Assembly (NCBI GenBank): GCA_018060305.1
Contig: JAGOWF010000115.1
Span: 1-8,234, forward strand
Origin: Pyrinomonadaceae bacterium
Lineage (GTDB): Bacteria; Acidobacteriota; Blastocatellia; Pyrinomonadales; Pyrinomonadaceae
DNA: 8,234 bases
Direction of reading: 5' to 3'
Shown here piece by piece: positions 1 through 6,869 of the stretch (position 1 is the stretch's first letter; each line of letters starts with the position of its first letter). The translations under genes and the position numbers were made by a program. Under the pieces are notes generated by a model. It saw only the letters and a list, made by a program, of their open reading frames with translations. It made no database searches and had not been told where the DNA came from.

Positions 1-671
1 CCTTGGGCTTTAACATCCTGCTGTTCATCGTCGCTCCGCTGGTGCTGACGAATCTGCTGTTTATCTGGATGGGTTGGGCACCGTCGCCTGAGATCGCTGC
101 GGGTGCGAGCTGGTTCGAGCTGGTCAAGGCTTATGTCTGGAGGATCAGGCTCGATTCTTTCGGAACGTGGGTGGCGTTCAACCTCATCGACGGTTTGATC
201 AGGATGGCGTTTTTCATCTTTATGATCTATTCGATGTCGTGGATCAAGGACATTCGCCGCGTGTTCGAGTATCACGGAGCCGAGCACAAGACCGTATTTA
301 CATGGGAAAAAGGCCTCGAACTGACGCCCGCTAATGCGACCGGGCAGCGTCGGCAGCATCCGCGATGCGGCACGTCGTTCCTGATGGTCCTTATGCTGAT
401 CGCGATCGTGTTGTTCTCGGTGATCAATTTTGAGGCGATGTGGCTGAACCTCGTCGTCCGCATCGCGCTGATGCCGCTCGTCGCGGGCCTGGCGTATGAG
501 GTCATTCGTTATGCGGCGAAGAAAGAATCGGGAGCGGTTTTCAAGTTTATGACGCGCCCGGGCATTTGGCTGCAAAACATTACGACGCAGGAGCCTGACG
601 AGCAGCAACTAGAGGTCGCGATCAAGGCGCTCGACGAATCGCTAAAACTGGAACCCGCAACGGTGAACTAA
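1..671 (+). CDS. DUF1385 / YqhQ-family integral membrane protein (5' end outside window)
   Basis: The reading frame is open from the first complete codon at position 3 and ends in TAA, giving 222 visible residues. The N-terminal part seen in family members (usually about 300 residues) is missing, so the gene begins upstream; the TTG at position 3 is unlikely to be its start. Four hydrophobic segments are visible at about residues 2-23, 57-79, 126-143 and 148-168 of the visible part. Family-type conserved blocks are EYHGAEHK (89-96), HPRCGTSF (119-126), and a C-terminal PGIWLQNITTQEP stretch followed by an acidic tail. DUF1385 proteins are inner-membrane proteins of unknown biochemical function; the conserved His, Glu and Cys residues suggest metal binding or catalysis, which is my inference. 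The gene lies directly upstream of prfA, an arrangement known from other phyla. Its stop codon overlaps the left arm of the CACATAG hairpin. The family call is confident; the function is unknown. Confidence 0.85.
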   Translation, partial: LGFNILLFIVAPLVLTNLLFIWMGWAPSPEIAAGASWFELVKAYVWRIRLDSFGTWVAFNLIDGLIRMAFFIFMIYSMSWIKDIRRVFEYHGAEHKTVFTWEKGLELTPANATGQRRQHPRCGTSFLMVLMLIAIVLFSVINFEAMWLNLVVRIALMPLVAGLAYEVIRYAAKKESGAVFKFMTRPGIWLQNITTQEPDEQQLEVAIKALDESLKLEPATVN

Positions 672-741
672 CCACATAGGCACATAGATCACATAGATAA
701 AAACAGAATGATTTCTATGTGTTCTATGTGCCTATGTGGTT
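670..741. repeat. Large imperfect palindrome made of CACATAG units (hairpin between DUF1385 gene and prfA)
   Basis: Positions 670-697 pair with 714-741 in 27 of 28 positions; the only mismatch is T689/T722. The loop is 16 nt (698-713). The left arm contains three tandem CACATAG units (starting at 674, 681 and 690) and the right arm three CTATGTG units, so the element is both a tandem repeat and a palindrome. Transcribed RNA would form a very stable stem. No T-run follows the right arm, so it does not look like an intrinsic terminator. The left arm uses the last two bases of the upstream stop codon, and the right arm ends 9 nt before the chosen prfA ATG. Short palindromic intergenic repeats with stepped units are common dispersed elements in bacterial genomes, and membership in such a family is the likely explanation. 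No second copy is visible in this window. Confidence 0.9.
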
Positions 742-750
742 GACGATTTT

Positions 751-1827
751 ATGCTGGAGAAACTTGAACAAATCGAGAAGACCTACGAGGAACTGACCGA
801 GCAGATCTCGCAGCCGGAGTTCATGGCCGACATGACCGCGTATGCGAGGCTGATGAAGCAGCATCGCTCGCTTGGCGAGATCGTCGAGAAGTATCGCGAG
901 GTCAAAAAGATGCAGGACGACCTTACAGGTGCCCGCGACCTGCTCGCGCTTGCCGATGACGACGACATGCGCGAGATGGCAAATCTTGAGATCGCCGAGA
1001 TCGAGGAGAAACTGCCTGCAGCGGAGGAAGAACTTAAGGTCCTGCTGCTGCCCAAAGACCCGTTCGACGAGAAGAACGTGATCCTCGAGATCCGTGCCGG
1101 GACGGGCGGCGATGAGGCGACGCTGTTTGCAGGCGACATTCTGCGAATGTATGCCCGCTACGCTGAGCGTCAGGGTTGGAAGATGGACATAATGGGCGCG
1201 TCCGATACGGGTGTCGGTGGCGTCAAGGAAGCGACCGTGATGATCGAGGGCGATAATGTGTACTCGAAGATGCGTTTCGAATCAGGTGTTCATCGCGTTC
1301 AGCGTGTGCCGCAGACTGAATCGAGCGGCCGAATTCACACGTCGGCGATCACAGTCGCAGTTCTCCCCGAGGCCGAAGAGGTCGATGTGCAGATCGATCA
1401 GAATGACCTCAGAATCGACACATTTTGCTCAAGCGGCCCCGGCGGGCAATCCGTGAACACGACATATTCGGCTGTCCGGATCACGCATCTGCCCACTGGC
1501 GTCGTTGTCTCGATGCAGGACGAGAAGTCGCAGATCAAGAATCGCGAAAAAGCGATGCGCGTGCTGCGTGCCCGATTGCAGGAGATCGAGGAGCAGAAAC
1601 AGCACGATGCACAGGCCAGCGAGCGCAAATCAATGGTCGGCTCAGGCGACAGGTCAGAGAAGATCAGGACCTATAATTTCAAAGAGAACCGCGTCACCGA
1701 CCACCGCATCGGGATGACCGTCCACCAACTTGACCTCGTGCTCGACGGCCAGTTGGACGACTTTATCGACGCGCTGAGGACGCATTATCAGGCCGAGAAA
1801 CTAAACGCGGAAGCGGTTGCTGCGTGA
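751..1827 (+). CDS. prfA: Peptide chain release factor 1 (RF1)
   Basis: This cytoplasmic class I release factor recognises UAA and UAG stop codons in the ribosomal A site and triggers hydrolysis of peptidyl-tRNA. From ATG 751 the protein has 358 residues, close to the 360 of E. coli RF1. The N-terminal part (about 1-105) is helical and charged. The PCRF-type region follows, with EIRAGTGGDEA at about 113-123. P187-Q188-T189 matches the RF1 PxT codon-reading tripeptide, whereas RF2 has SPF. The catalytic G231-G232-Q233 lies in SSGPGGQSVNTT. A basic C-terminal region follows. An alternative GTG start at 736 would add five residues, but it lies inside the hairpin arm, and the sequence from 751 (MLEKLEQIEKTYEEL) looks like a normal RF1 N-terminus. 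No Shine-Dalgarno site precedes 751. The RF1 methyltransferase gene prmC, often next to prfA, is not in this window. Confidence 0.97.
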   Translation: MLEKLEQIEKTYEELTEQISQPEFMADMTAYARLMKQHRSLGEIVEKYREVKKMQDDLTGARDLLALADDDDMREMANLEIAEIEEKLPAAEEELKVLLLPKDPFDEKNVILEIRAGTGGDEATLFAGDILRMYARYAERQGWKMDIMGASDTGVGGVKEATVMIEGDNVYSKMRFESGVHRVQRVPQTESSGRIHTSAITVAVLPEAEEVDVQIDQNDLRIDTFCSSGPGGQSVNTTYSAVRITHLPTGVVVSMQDEKSQIKNREKAMRVLRARLQEIEEQKQHDAQASERKSMVGSGDRSEKIRTYNFKENRVTDHRIGMTVHQLDLVLDGQLDDFIDALRTHYQAEKLNAEAVAA

Positions 1828-1836
1828 GTGAAAACG

Positions 1837-1865
1837 TTGTGTTAATGGGGATTTTGCATTAAATT
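1837..1865 (+). promoter_or_regulatory. Weak candidate sigma-70 promoter for mntA-hepT
   Basis: TTGTGT (1837-1842; three of six bases match TTGACA) and TAAATT (1860-1865; four of six match TATAAT) are separated by 17 nt in the short gap between prfA and mntA. The predicted transcript would start at or within a base or two of the mntA ATG at 1872, giving a leaderless message. That would agree with the absence of a Shine-Dalgarno site there. Both boxes are weak and the gap is AT-rich, so this is a suggestion only; read-through from prfA is the alternative. Confidence 0.25.
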
Positions 1866-1871
1866 GTTGCT

Positions 1872-2168
1872 ATGGAAGGTCGCGAGCACATTTTCAAACT
1901 CCTTGAAAGCGAACGAGACTCGATCCGCCGTTTAGGTGTGAACCGACTCGGCCTGTTCGGCTCATTTGTTCGAGGTGAGCAGCGACCCGACAGCGATGTC
2001 GATATCCTTGTTGAAATGGACGGGATGTCATTCGGAGAGTACGTGGAGATCTTAGATTTCCTTGAAGACCTTTTTGACAGGAAGGTGGATCTTGTACCCG
2101 TCGAAGACATTAAGCCGCTTCTTCGGAAAAGAATACTTCGCGAGGTCGAGTATGTCCCGAATCTATAG
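1872..2168 (+). CDS. mntA: MNT-type nucleotidyltransferase antitoxin (MntA)
   Basis: This 98-residue protein is a minimal nucleotidyltransferase of the polymerase-beta fold. It carries the family signature GSx10DxD: G30-S31, then ten residues, then D42-x-D44. A third carboxylate sits at D73 in the strand DRKVDLV, so the catalytic triad appears complete. In studied HEPN/MNT pairs such as the Shewanella MntA/HepT system, MntA inactivates the toxin by transferring AMP groups to a tyrosine near the HEPN active site. The gene follows prfA by 44 nt and its 3' end overlaps hepT by 17 nt, as expected of a co-translated pair in antitoxin-toxin order. No Shine-Dalgarno site precedes the ATG. The length and intact motif argue for a functional gene. 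A non-TA role of the nucleotidyltransferase is possible but unlikely given its partner. Confidence 0.9.
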   Translation: MEGREHIFKLLESERDSIRRLGVNRLGLFGSFVRGEQRPDSDVDILVEMDGMSFGEYVEILDFLEDLFDRKVDLVPVEDIKPLLRKRILREVEYVPNL

Positions 2169-2508
2169 CCACTATTTGGCAGATATCGTGGCGTCTTGCG
2201 AGCTTATTCGGTCATATACGGAAGGAATGACGATCGACGATTTTGGCGCTGACCGTAAAACTGTCGACGCGGTTGCTCGAAATCTCGAAATTATCGGTGA
2301 AGCTTCTAAGAACCTGCCGGACGAGATACTTGGCGAATCCGAGGTTCCTTGGAAACAGGTGCGTCGCTTTCGCGATAAGATCGCGCACCATTATTTCGAT
2401 ATAAACCTTGACCGCGTCTGGAAGATCGTCGAAGCGGATCTTGGGCTACTTGAGGCAACGGTTCGTGAACTCCTGGCGGAACGACTCGAGATCGAAGATC
2501 TGGGCTAA
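2152..2508 (+). CDS. hepT: HEPN-domain RNase toxin (HepT)
   Basis: The 118-residue, mainly helical protein is of the HepT/DUF86 type. The HEPN catalytic motif Rx4HxY is present as R74-DKIA-H79-H-Y81 in RRFRDKIAHHYFDIN. Arg and His are the residues required for RNA cleavage in this family, and Tyr81 corresponds to the tyrosine that MntA AMPylates in characterised pairs. Another typical block is VARNLEIIGEASKNLP at about 41-56. HEPN toxins usually act as dimers and cleave tRNA or mRNA in the cytoplasm. I chose ATG 2152 because it gives a standard HepT N-terminus and is preceded by GAGGT (2142-2146) at 5 nt spacing. The frame is open further upstream inside mntA, but that part is mntA read out of frame. 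The C-terminus is acidic and ends 16 nt before the next gene. Confidence 0.9.
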   Translation: MSRIYSHYLADIVASCELIRSYTEGMTIDDFGADRKTVDAVARNLEIIGEASKNLPDEILGESEVPWKQVRRFRDKIAHHYFDINLDRVWKIVEADLGLLEATVRELLAERLEIEDLG

Positions 2509-2524
2509 AATATTCGGCGCTTCT

Positions 2525-3184
2525 ATGCCCCAACCGACACGTCTTTATTTGATCCGGCACGGCCAGTCGGCGGGGAATGCCGCGGGGCGGTTTGGCGGGC
2601 ACGGGCCGACGCCGCTTTCGCCGCTGGGCGAGAAGCAGGCCGAGGCGACGGCTACGGTGCTGGCGAAAGAGGGAATCAACGTCATTTATTCCAGCGACCT
2701 GCTGCGCGCCGTTCAGTCGGCGGAGTTTCTAGGGCGCGCTGCGGGGCTGAAAGTGCATGCATCGGATGCGTTTCGAGAGCGCCACGTTGGCGTGCTCGAG
2801 GGGCTGACCTTTGATGAATCACGCGAGCGCCACCCTAATGACTATTACGCACTCGTCAACCGAAACATCAACCACATAATTTCAGGCGGCGAAAGCTATC
2901 GCCATCTGCTCCGGCGGATCACCACAAAACTCCACAATGTGCTTCGGGAGCATCAGGGCGAGCGGATCGCTATTTATTCTCACACCGGTGCAATTTGCTT
3001 TATGACGCTGCACCTGATGGGCGCGATCCACCGGAGCACAAAAGAGACGCCGTGGCTAGTCACGTCAAATTGCGGCATCAATCGCTTCGAGATCCGCAGC
3101 CGCCGCAATGTGCGTGTCCAGGCCCTCAACGACACCCGCCATCTGACCGCTGTGACCGGAAATGACGGCTTTGCGGCACGGTGA
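2525..3184 (+). CDS. Histidine phosphatase superfamily protein (phosphoglycerate-mutase-like)
   Basis: The 219-residue protein starts with the superfamily signature LIRHGQS, in which His12 is the expected phospho-acceptor and Arg11 its partner. The other usual active-site residues are visible: R61 in SSDLLRA, E85 in FRERHVGVLEG, and the second histidine H153 in YSHTG. SGGES (120-124) is also typical of this family. Such enzymes hydrolyse phosphomonoesters through a phosphohistidine intermediate; the substrate cannot be told from sequence, and names such as alpha-ribazole phosphatase or GpmB would be guesses. ATG 2525 is chosen because the signature starts a few residues later; the frame extends upstream into hepT but that part is not family-like. 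There is no clear Shine-Dalgarno site. It lies 16 nt behind hepT, so co-transcription is likely. Its 5' part is much richer in G and C than hepT (47 of 60 bases at 2581-2640, against 27 of 60 at 2161-2220). Confidence 0.88.
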   Translation: MPQPTRLYLIRHGQSAGNAAGRFGGHGPTPLSPLGEKQAEATATVLAKEGINVIYSSDLLRAVQSAEFLGRAAGLKVHASDAFRERHVGVLEGLTFDESRERHPNDYYALVNRNINHIISGGESYRHLLRRITTKLHNVLREHQGERIAIYSHTGAICFMTLHLMGAIHRSTKETPWLVTSNCGINRFEIRSRRNVRVQALNDTRHLTAVTGNDGFAAR

Positions 3185-3428
3185 CCCGTGACGAGCCTGA
3201 TTCATGTTTCTGGAAGTGATTCAGAAATTTGGACAGAATTCTCCCGCATCCTACCTGTGGAGCCTCGTAACTCCCGTATTTACTTGTTCAAGAACGTATG
3301 CTATCCTCGGCATACCAATTGCGTTTTCAATTAAGTATTACTGTATCCACGCCTTTCTACCACGTTAGGCAGCAGAGAAACTGCACTACAGAAAGAGCAA
3401 GGGATCGATCAGAATTCGGAGGAAATAG
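3185..3428 (+). other. Intergenic leader of the receptor gene with strong Shine-Dalgarno site
   Basis: This 244-nt gap is visibly richer in A and T than the genes around it and contains no credible ORF. GGAGGA at 3418-3423, 5 nt before ATG 3429, is a strong ribosome binding site and the best in the window. A promoter for the receptor gene must lie here or upstream, but I see only poor matches: TTGCGT at 3319-3324 with TGTATC 17 nt later (3342-3347) matches the consensus weakly. A small inverted repeat, TTTCTG/CAGAAA (3207-3212 and 3222-3227, 9-nt loop), follows the phosphatase gene but has no proper T-tract, so I do not call it a terminator. Confidence 0.6.
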
Positions 3429-6400
3429 ATGAAAAGGGATTTGCGTATTATTTTGTTGTCGTTTGTCGCCGTCCTCATGACGGTGACGGGAATTTTTGGC
3501 CAAGAGACCACGGGCAGCATCGAGGTAACGGTCAAGGACGAGGCGAATGCGGTGGTTCCCAACGCGACCGTTACGATCGAGAATGCCGGTTCGACGACTA
3601 GTTTTAAGCGAACCGTAACGGCGAACGATTCGGGGTTTGTGCGGGTCATTATGGTTCCGCCCGGAGAATATTCGGTTATCGTTGCTGCGATCTCAGGATT
3701 TGCGGAACGCCGGGCCGATAATGTGAGCGTCGGACTCGGAAAAACGACCCCGGTGAACATCGTATTGGGGACAAGCCTGGACGAAACGGTGACCGTCACC
3801 GCGAACGATACGGGCCTGGACATCAGGGATGACAAAGGTAATACGACCCTTACATCGAAACTGGTTGAACTGATACCTAAGGGGATCAACTTCTCTTCAG
3901 TATTGAAGTATTCTGCTGCAACGCGGCCGGAGCCTCGCTCCGGACAGTTCCAAATCGATGGTGCGAGCGGTGCTGAGAACACGTTCGTGATCGATGGATT
4001 AGAAGTGACTGATGTCCTTTCGGGGTATCTTGACCGCAATACCAACCTTCCGCTTTCGATCCTTCAGGAAACTCAAGTAAAGACGACTGGCTTTGAAGCC
4101 GAGTTTGGCGGTGCTACGGGCGGCGTTATCAACATGGTAACCAAGGGTGGAAACAACCAGTGGCACGGCGAAGCCGGCTCACAGTTTCGAAGCTGGAAGT
4201 TCGAGCCGACGCCCGGCATGACACTTATAGGATTAGATACCATCACGGGCAATCCTCAGCTTAATCTTCCCACGCCGGCGTATTATCTAGCCCGCCGTTC
4301 GCCGGATAAAGAGTTTAATCCGACGGGGACTCTCATGGGGCCGATCTGGAAGAATCACGCATGGTTCTCGATAGCGTATGCTCCTCAGATATGGGAGCGC
4401 GAGCGAACGCTGACCTATTCGAATTTGCGGTCTGAAACCGACCCAAACGTGATTCTGCCGCCGTTGACGCAAACTCACACTTTCAAGCGACGGTCCGAAA
4501 AGGTCTTTGCAAGGGTTGATGGCCAGCTCTTTAACAAGTTAAACCTCTACGGCACCTACAAATGGAGCCCTGAGCACAACCAAGGCTTGATACCGGGCTA
4601 TGGAGGTGAACTTGCTAAGAGTCAAACATGCCTCGGGGCTCTGTGCGGCGCGGACTATTTTAACCAGACCGGTGGCCGCATTAACTCTGTGAACGCGACG
4701 GTCGGCGGTTCGTGGCTTGTCACCAGTAAGTTCATTTTGAGTGCCAGAGTAGGTTACTATTTTATGAACAACATGTTGGGAACGTACGGTATCGGCGATG
4801 TGGATTCGGCGCGTGTCGTCTGCAGCGAATGGAGAAACACGACCGTTGCGCCCAGCGCTCAATGGCCGCTGACCGCTACTCAGTTTCCGTCCGGCTTTGG
4901 CTGCGGCGTAGGCCAGAACAACCACGTTCCGGCGGCGAACTTTAAGAAATATGATCGGAACATACGCGATCAGATCGATGGCGACGCTACCTACAGCTTC
5001 GATATCGGCGGCCGGCACGAACTCAAGGGCGGCTATCAGGAGAACAGGACCCGGAGCAGCGAGGACTCTACTGTCAATGATAGGTTTGAGCTGTTTTGGG
5101 GGAAACGCTGGTATATTAACGCGTTTGCTTACCTCAATATGGTGCGGGCAATTGTGAATAAGGATCTGCCGTACGAGATGTCGCCAACGGCAGTTGGGGT
5201 GGGAAGGTTAACCATCTTTTCGTCAAAGAGCAACGCCCGGGGGATTAATAAGGCGTATTACGCGCAAGACAAATGGCAGGTTCATAAGCGACTGACGCTA
5301 AACCTGGGCGTGCGACTCGAGCAAGAGAATGTTCCGGCTCTAACTGAAGATACTCCATCGATCAAATTTGGACTGGGGGCTAAAGTTGCCCCGCGAATTG
5401 GGGCGTCGTATGATCTTAAGGGCGACGGAAAAACGAGGATCTCCGCCTTTTACGGGTTATTCTATGATCGCTTCAAGCTAGGTCTAGTAAGACGCACCTT
5501 TGCCGGCAGCGAGGTTTTTCACGAACTTACATTCGAGCTGTTTCCGGGCGACACGTTGGCGACGATCAACAGGCAGCTTGTGACGGGCGGTTCTCCGCTA
5601 AGCGACGGCACGAATTGTCCCACGGGCACGACGACTCCGATCTACGGACGTGTTAGGTGCGACAGGGACAATGGGTTTTTTGGCACCAGTGATCCGATCG
5701 ACCCCAATATTAAAGCGTTTCGGCAGCGCGAGGTCACCTTCTCCGTTCAGCATCAGCTGAATAGGAACTACATGTTTTCGGCTCGCTATTCCAGAAAACA
5801 GGTGATTGATGCAATTGAGGACTCCTCGACTCTGGATGCCGCCGGCGGCGAGATCTTCGTCATTGGCAACCCGGGGCAAGGGTTGATCAAGGAGCGTTTT
5901 GATGAGTTAGGGCTGATTGCTCCCAAGGCCCAGCGGCAGTATGACGCCCTTGAGTTGAAGATCGATAGGCGTTTTGCTAATAACTGGTTCTTCAGCGCTA
6001 ACTATACCTACAGCCGCCTTTACGGGAACTATGGCGGGTTGATCAGCTCGGACGAAGAGGGGACGAGAGATGATCCGTATATCCAGCGTTACTTTGATAC
6101 GCCAGGCGCGGGTTTCACGTTGACCGGACGTCCGGATAATGGCCTCTTGGCTACCGATCGTCCGAATGTTCTCAAGGCCTTTGGGGCTTATTCCCTGACG
6201 TGGGACAAGTTGGGACTATGGAAGAACAATTCGACGGACTTTCAGTTCTTCTACACCGCGAGTAGCGGGAGCCTGATCACGTCCTTCGTATCGGTTAATA
6301 AGAACGAGCAGATAATCATGGACAAGCGCGGCGATCAGGGTCGTACACCATGGTTTTCACAGACAGATTTTGCCCTTCGCCACAACATTAAATTTGGCAA

Positions 6401-6749
6401 GGACGGGCGTTTCAACCTGAAGTTTGACGCTGACGTCATCAATCTGTTCAATCAAGGTATCCTGGTGAATAAGGGCGTGAATACTCTATCGGGTCAGGCT
6501 GGAAATCTGATCGCCAAGGCCAACTTTGTTCCGACGGGAGCCCAGTATGGGCTGGTAAGCCCAACGTGTACCGCCACGCCCGGTTACGCGTCTTGCTGGG
6601 CTGAGGCGTACCGCAATTTCCAGGCGAACGGTTCTCCGGTGATGCTCGCGGAGGCGAAGAGCGCGGCCCTTCGGAATCCGTACTATAACGTCCCATACCA
6701 GTGGCAAGGCAAACGGAATGTTAGGTACGGTGTTCACTTTACATTTTGA
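3429..6749 (+). CDS. TonB-dependent-receptor-like (Oar-type) outer-membrane protein with N-terminal carboxypeptidase-regulatory-like domain
   Basis: The 1106-residue protein starts with a signal peptide (basic MKRDLR, hydrophobic 7-23, probable cleavage after G24). Residues about 28-113 form a carboxypeptidase-regulatory-like beta-sandwich (GSIEVTVKDEANAVVPNATV, then SGFVRVIMVPPGEYSVIV). A plug-type domain follows to about 245, with FVIDG (186-190) and GGVINMVTKGG (231-241). The rest is a long run of alternating aromatic and polar strands typical of an outer-membrane beta barrel. The protein ends in RNVRYGVHFTF, with the terminal Phe expected of a BAM-inserted barrel. Relatives are common in Acidobacteriota and include myxobacterial Oar; they are thought to import or handle oligomeric nutrients or to serve in adhesion. 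The substrate here is unknown, and no clear TonB box is visible. Eight cysteines occur, all in the barrel part and in four local pairs (401/406, 465/492, 730/744, 1047/1056). It appears monocistronic, with its own ribosome site and terminator. Confidence 0.92.
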   Translation: MKRDLRIILLSFVAVLMTVTGIFGQETTGSIEVTVKDEANAVVPNATVTIENAGSTTSFKRTVTANDSGFVRVIMVPPGEYSVIVAAISGFAERRADNVSVGLGKTTPVNIVLGTSLDETVTVTANDTGLDIRDDKGNTTLTSKLVELIPKGINFSSVLKYSAATRPEPRSGQFQIDGASGAENTFVIDGLEVTDVLSGYLDRNTNLPLSILQETQVKTTGFEAEFGGATGGVINMVTKGGNNQWHGEAGSQFRSWKFEPTPGMTLIGLDTITGNPQLNLPTPAYYLARRSPDKEFNPTGTLMGPIWKNHAWFSIAYAPQIWERERTLTYSNLRSETDPNVILPPLTQTHTFKRRSEKVFARVDGQLFNKLNLYGTYKWSPEHNQGLIPGYGGELAKSQTCLGALCGADYFNQTGGRINSVNATVGGSWLVTSKFILSARVGYYFMNNMLGTYGIGDVDSARVVCSEWRNTTVAPSAQWPLTATQFPSGFGCGVGQNNHVPAANFKKYDRNIRDQIDGDATYSFDIGGRHELKGGYQENRTRSSEDSTVNDRFELFWGKRWYINAFAYLNMVRAIVNKDLPYEMSPTAVGVGRLTIFSSKSNARGINKAYYAQDKWQVHKRLTLNLGVRLEQENVPALTEDTPSIKFGLGAKVAPRIGASYDLKGDGKTRISAFYGLFYDRFKLGLVRRTFAGSEVFHELTFELFPGDTLATINRQLVTGGSPLSDGTNCPTGTTTPIYGRVRCDRDNGFFGTSDPIDPNIKAFRQREVTFSVQHQLNRNYMFSARYSRKQVIDAIEDSSTLDAAGGEIFVIGNPGQGLIKERFDELGLIAPKAQRQYDALELKIDRRFANNWFFSANYTYSRLYGNYGGLISSDEEGTRDDPYIQRYFDTPGAGFTLTGRPDNGLLATDRPNVLKAFGAYSLTWDKLGLWKNNSTDFQFFYTASSGSLITSFVSVNKNEQIIMDKRGDQGRTPWFSQTDFALRHNIKFGKDGRFNLKFDADVINLFNQGILVNKGVNTLSGQAGNLIAKANFVPTGAQYGLVSPTCTATPGYASCWAEAYRNFQANGSPVMLAEAKSAALRNPYYNVPYQWQGKRNVRYGVHFTF

Positions 6750-6771
6750 TACCGGTAGCAATACAGGGTGC

Positions 6772-6800
6772 GAGGCCGTCCAAAAAGACGGCCTCTTTTT
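6772..6800 (+). terminator. Rho-independent terminator of the receptor gene
   Basis: GAGGCCGTC (6772-6780) pairs perfectly with GACGGCCTC (6787-6795) across a 6-nt loop, CAAAAA, and is followed directly by TTTTT (6796-6800). It lies 22 nt after the receptor stop codon. Read on the minus strand, the stem is not followed by a T-run, so it should act mainly on the plus-strand transcript. I found no comparable terminator for the convergent minus-strand gene. Confidence 0.92.
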
Positions 6801-6869
6801 ATTCGTGAATCCGAGAGATTTTTTTTGGAATTTCGGGAACGGCAGTTTACAAGACTCGTCAGTTCGGTT

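Noticed and set aside
670..741. CRISPR-like repeat array or intrinsic terminator
   Set aside because: The repeated units are only 7-9 nt with no spacers, and the two arms are inverted, so it is not CRISPR. No T-tract follows the stem, so it is not a standard terminator.
783..1139. Minus-strand ORF (118 codons) opposite prfA
   Set aside because: It is very Ser-rich, as expected from reading the reverse of Glu- and Asp-rich helical codons, and has no start context or domain.
3207..3227. Hairpin TTTCTG/CAGAAA as a terminator after the phosphatase gene
   Set aside because: The stem is only 6 bp and AT-rich, the loop is 9 nt, and only a short run of T follows.
3386..4045. Long minus-strand ORF (219 codons) opposite the 5' part of the receptor gene
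   Set aside because: It is antisense to a clearly coding region and has a low-complexity Ser/Thr/Val composition. It ends inside the leader and shows no domain; it is a shadow of the receptor's codon bias.
4539..5018. Minus-strand ORF (159 codons) inside the receptor gene
   Set aside because: The plus strand here encodes continuous barrel strands of the receptor, and the reverse frame has no recognisable motif.
6819..6826. Run of eight T after the receptor terminator as a second terminator
   Set aside because: Only a 4-bp inverted repeat (ATTC/GAAT at 6801-6810) lies nearby, too weak and not adjacent to the T-run.
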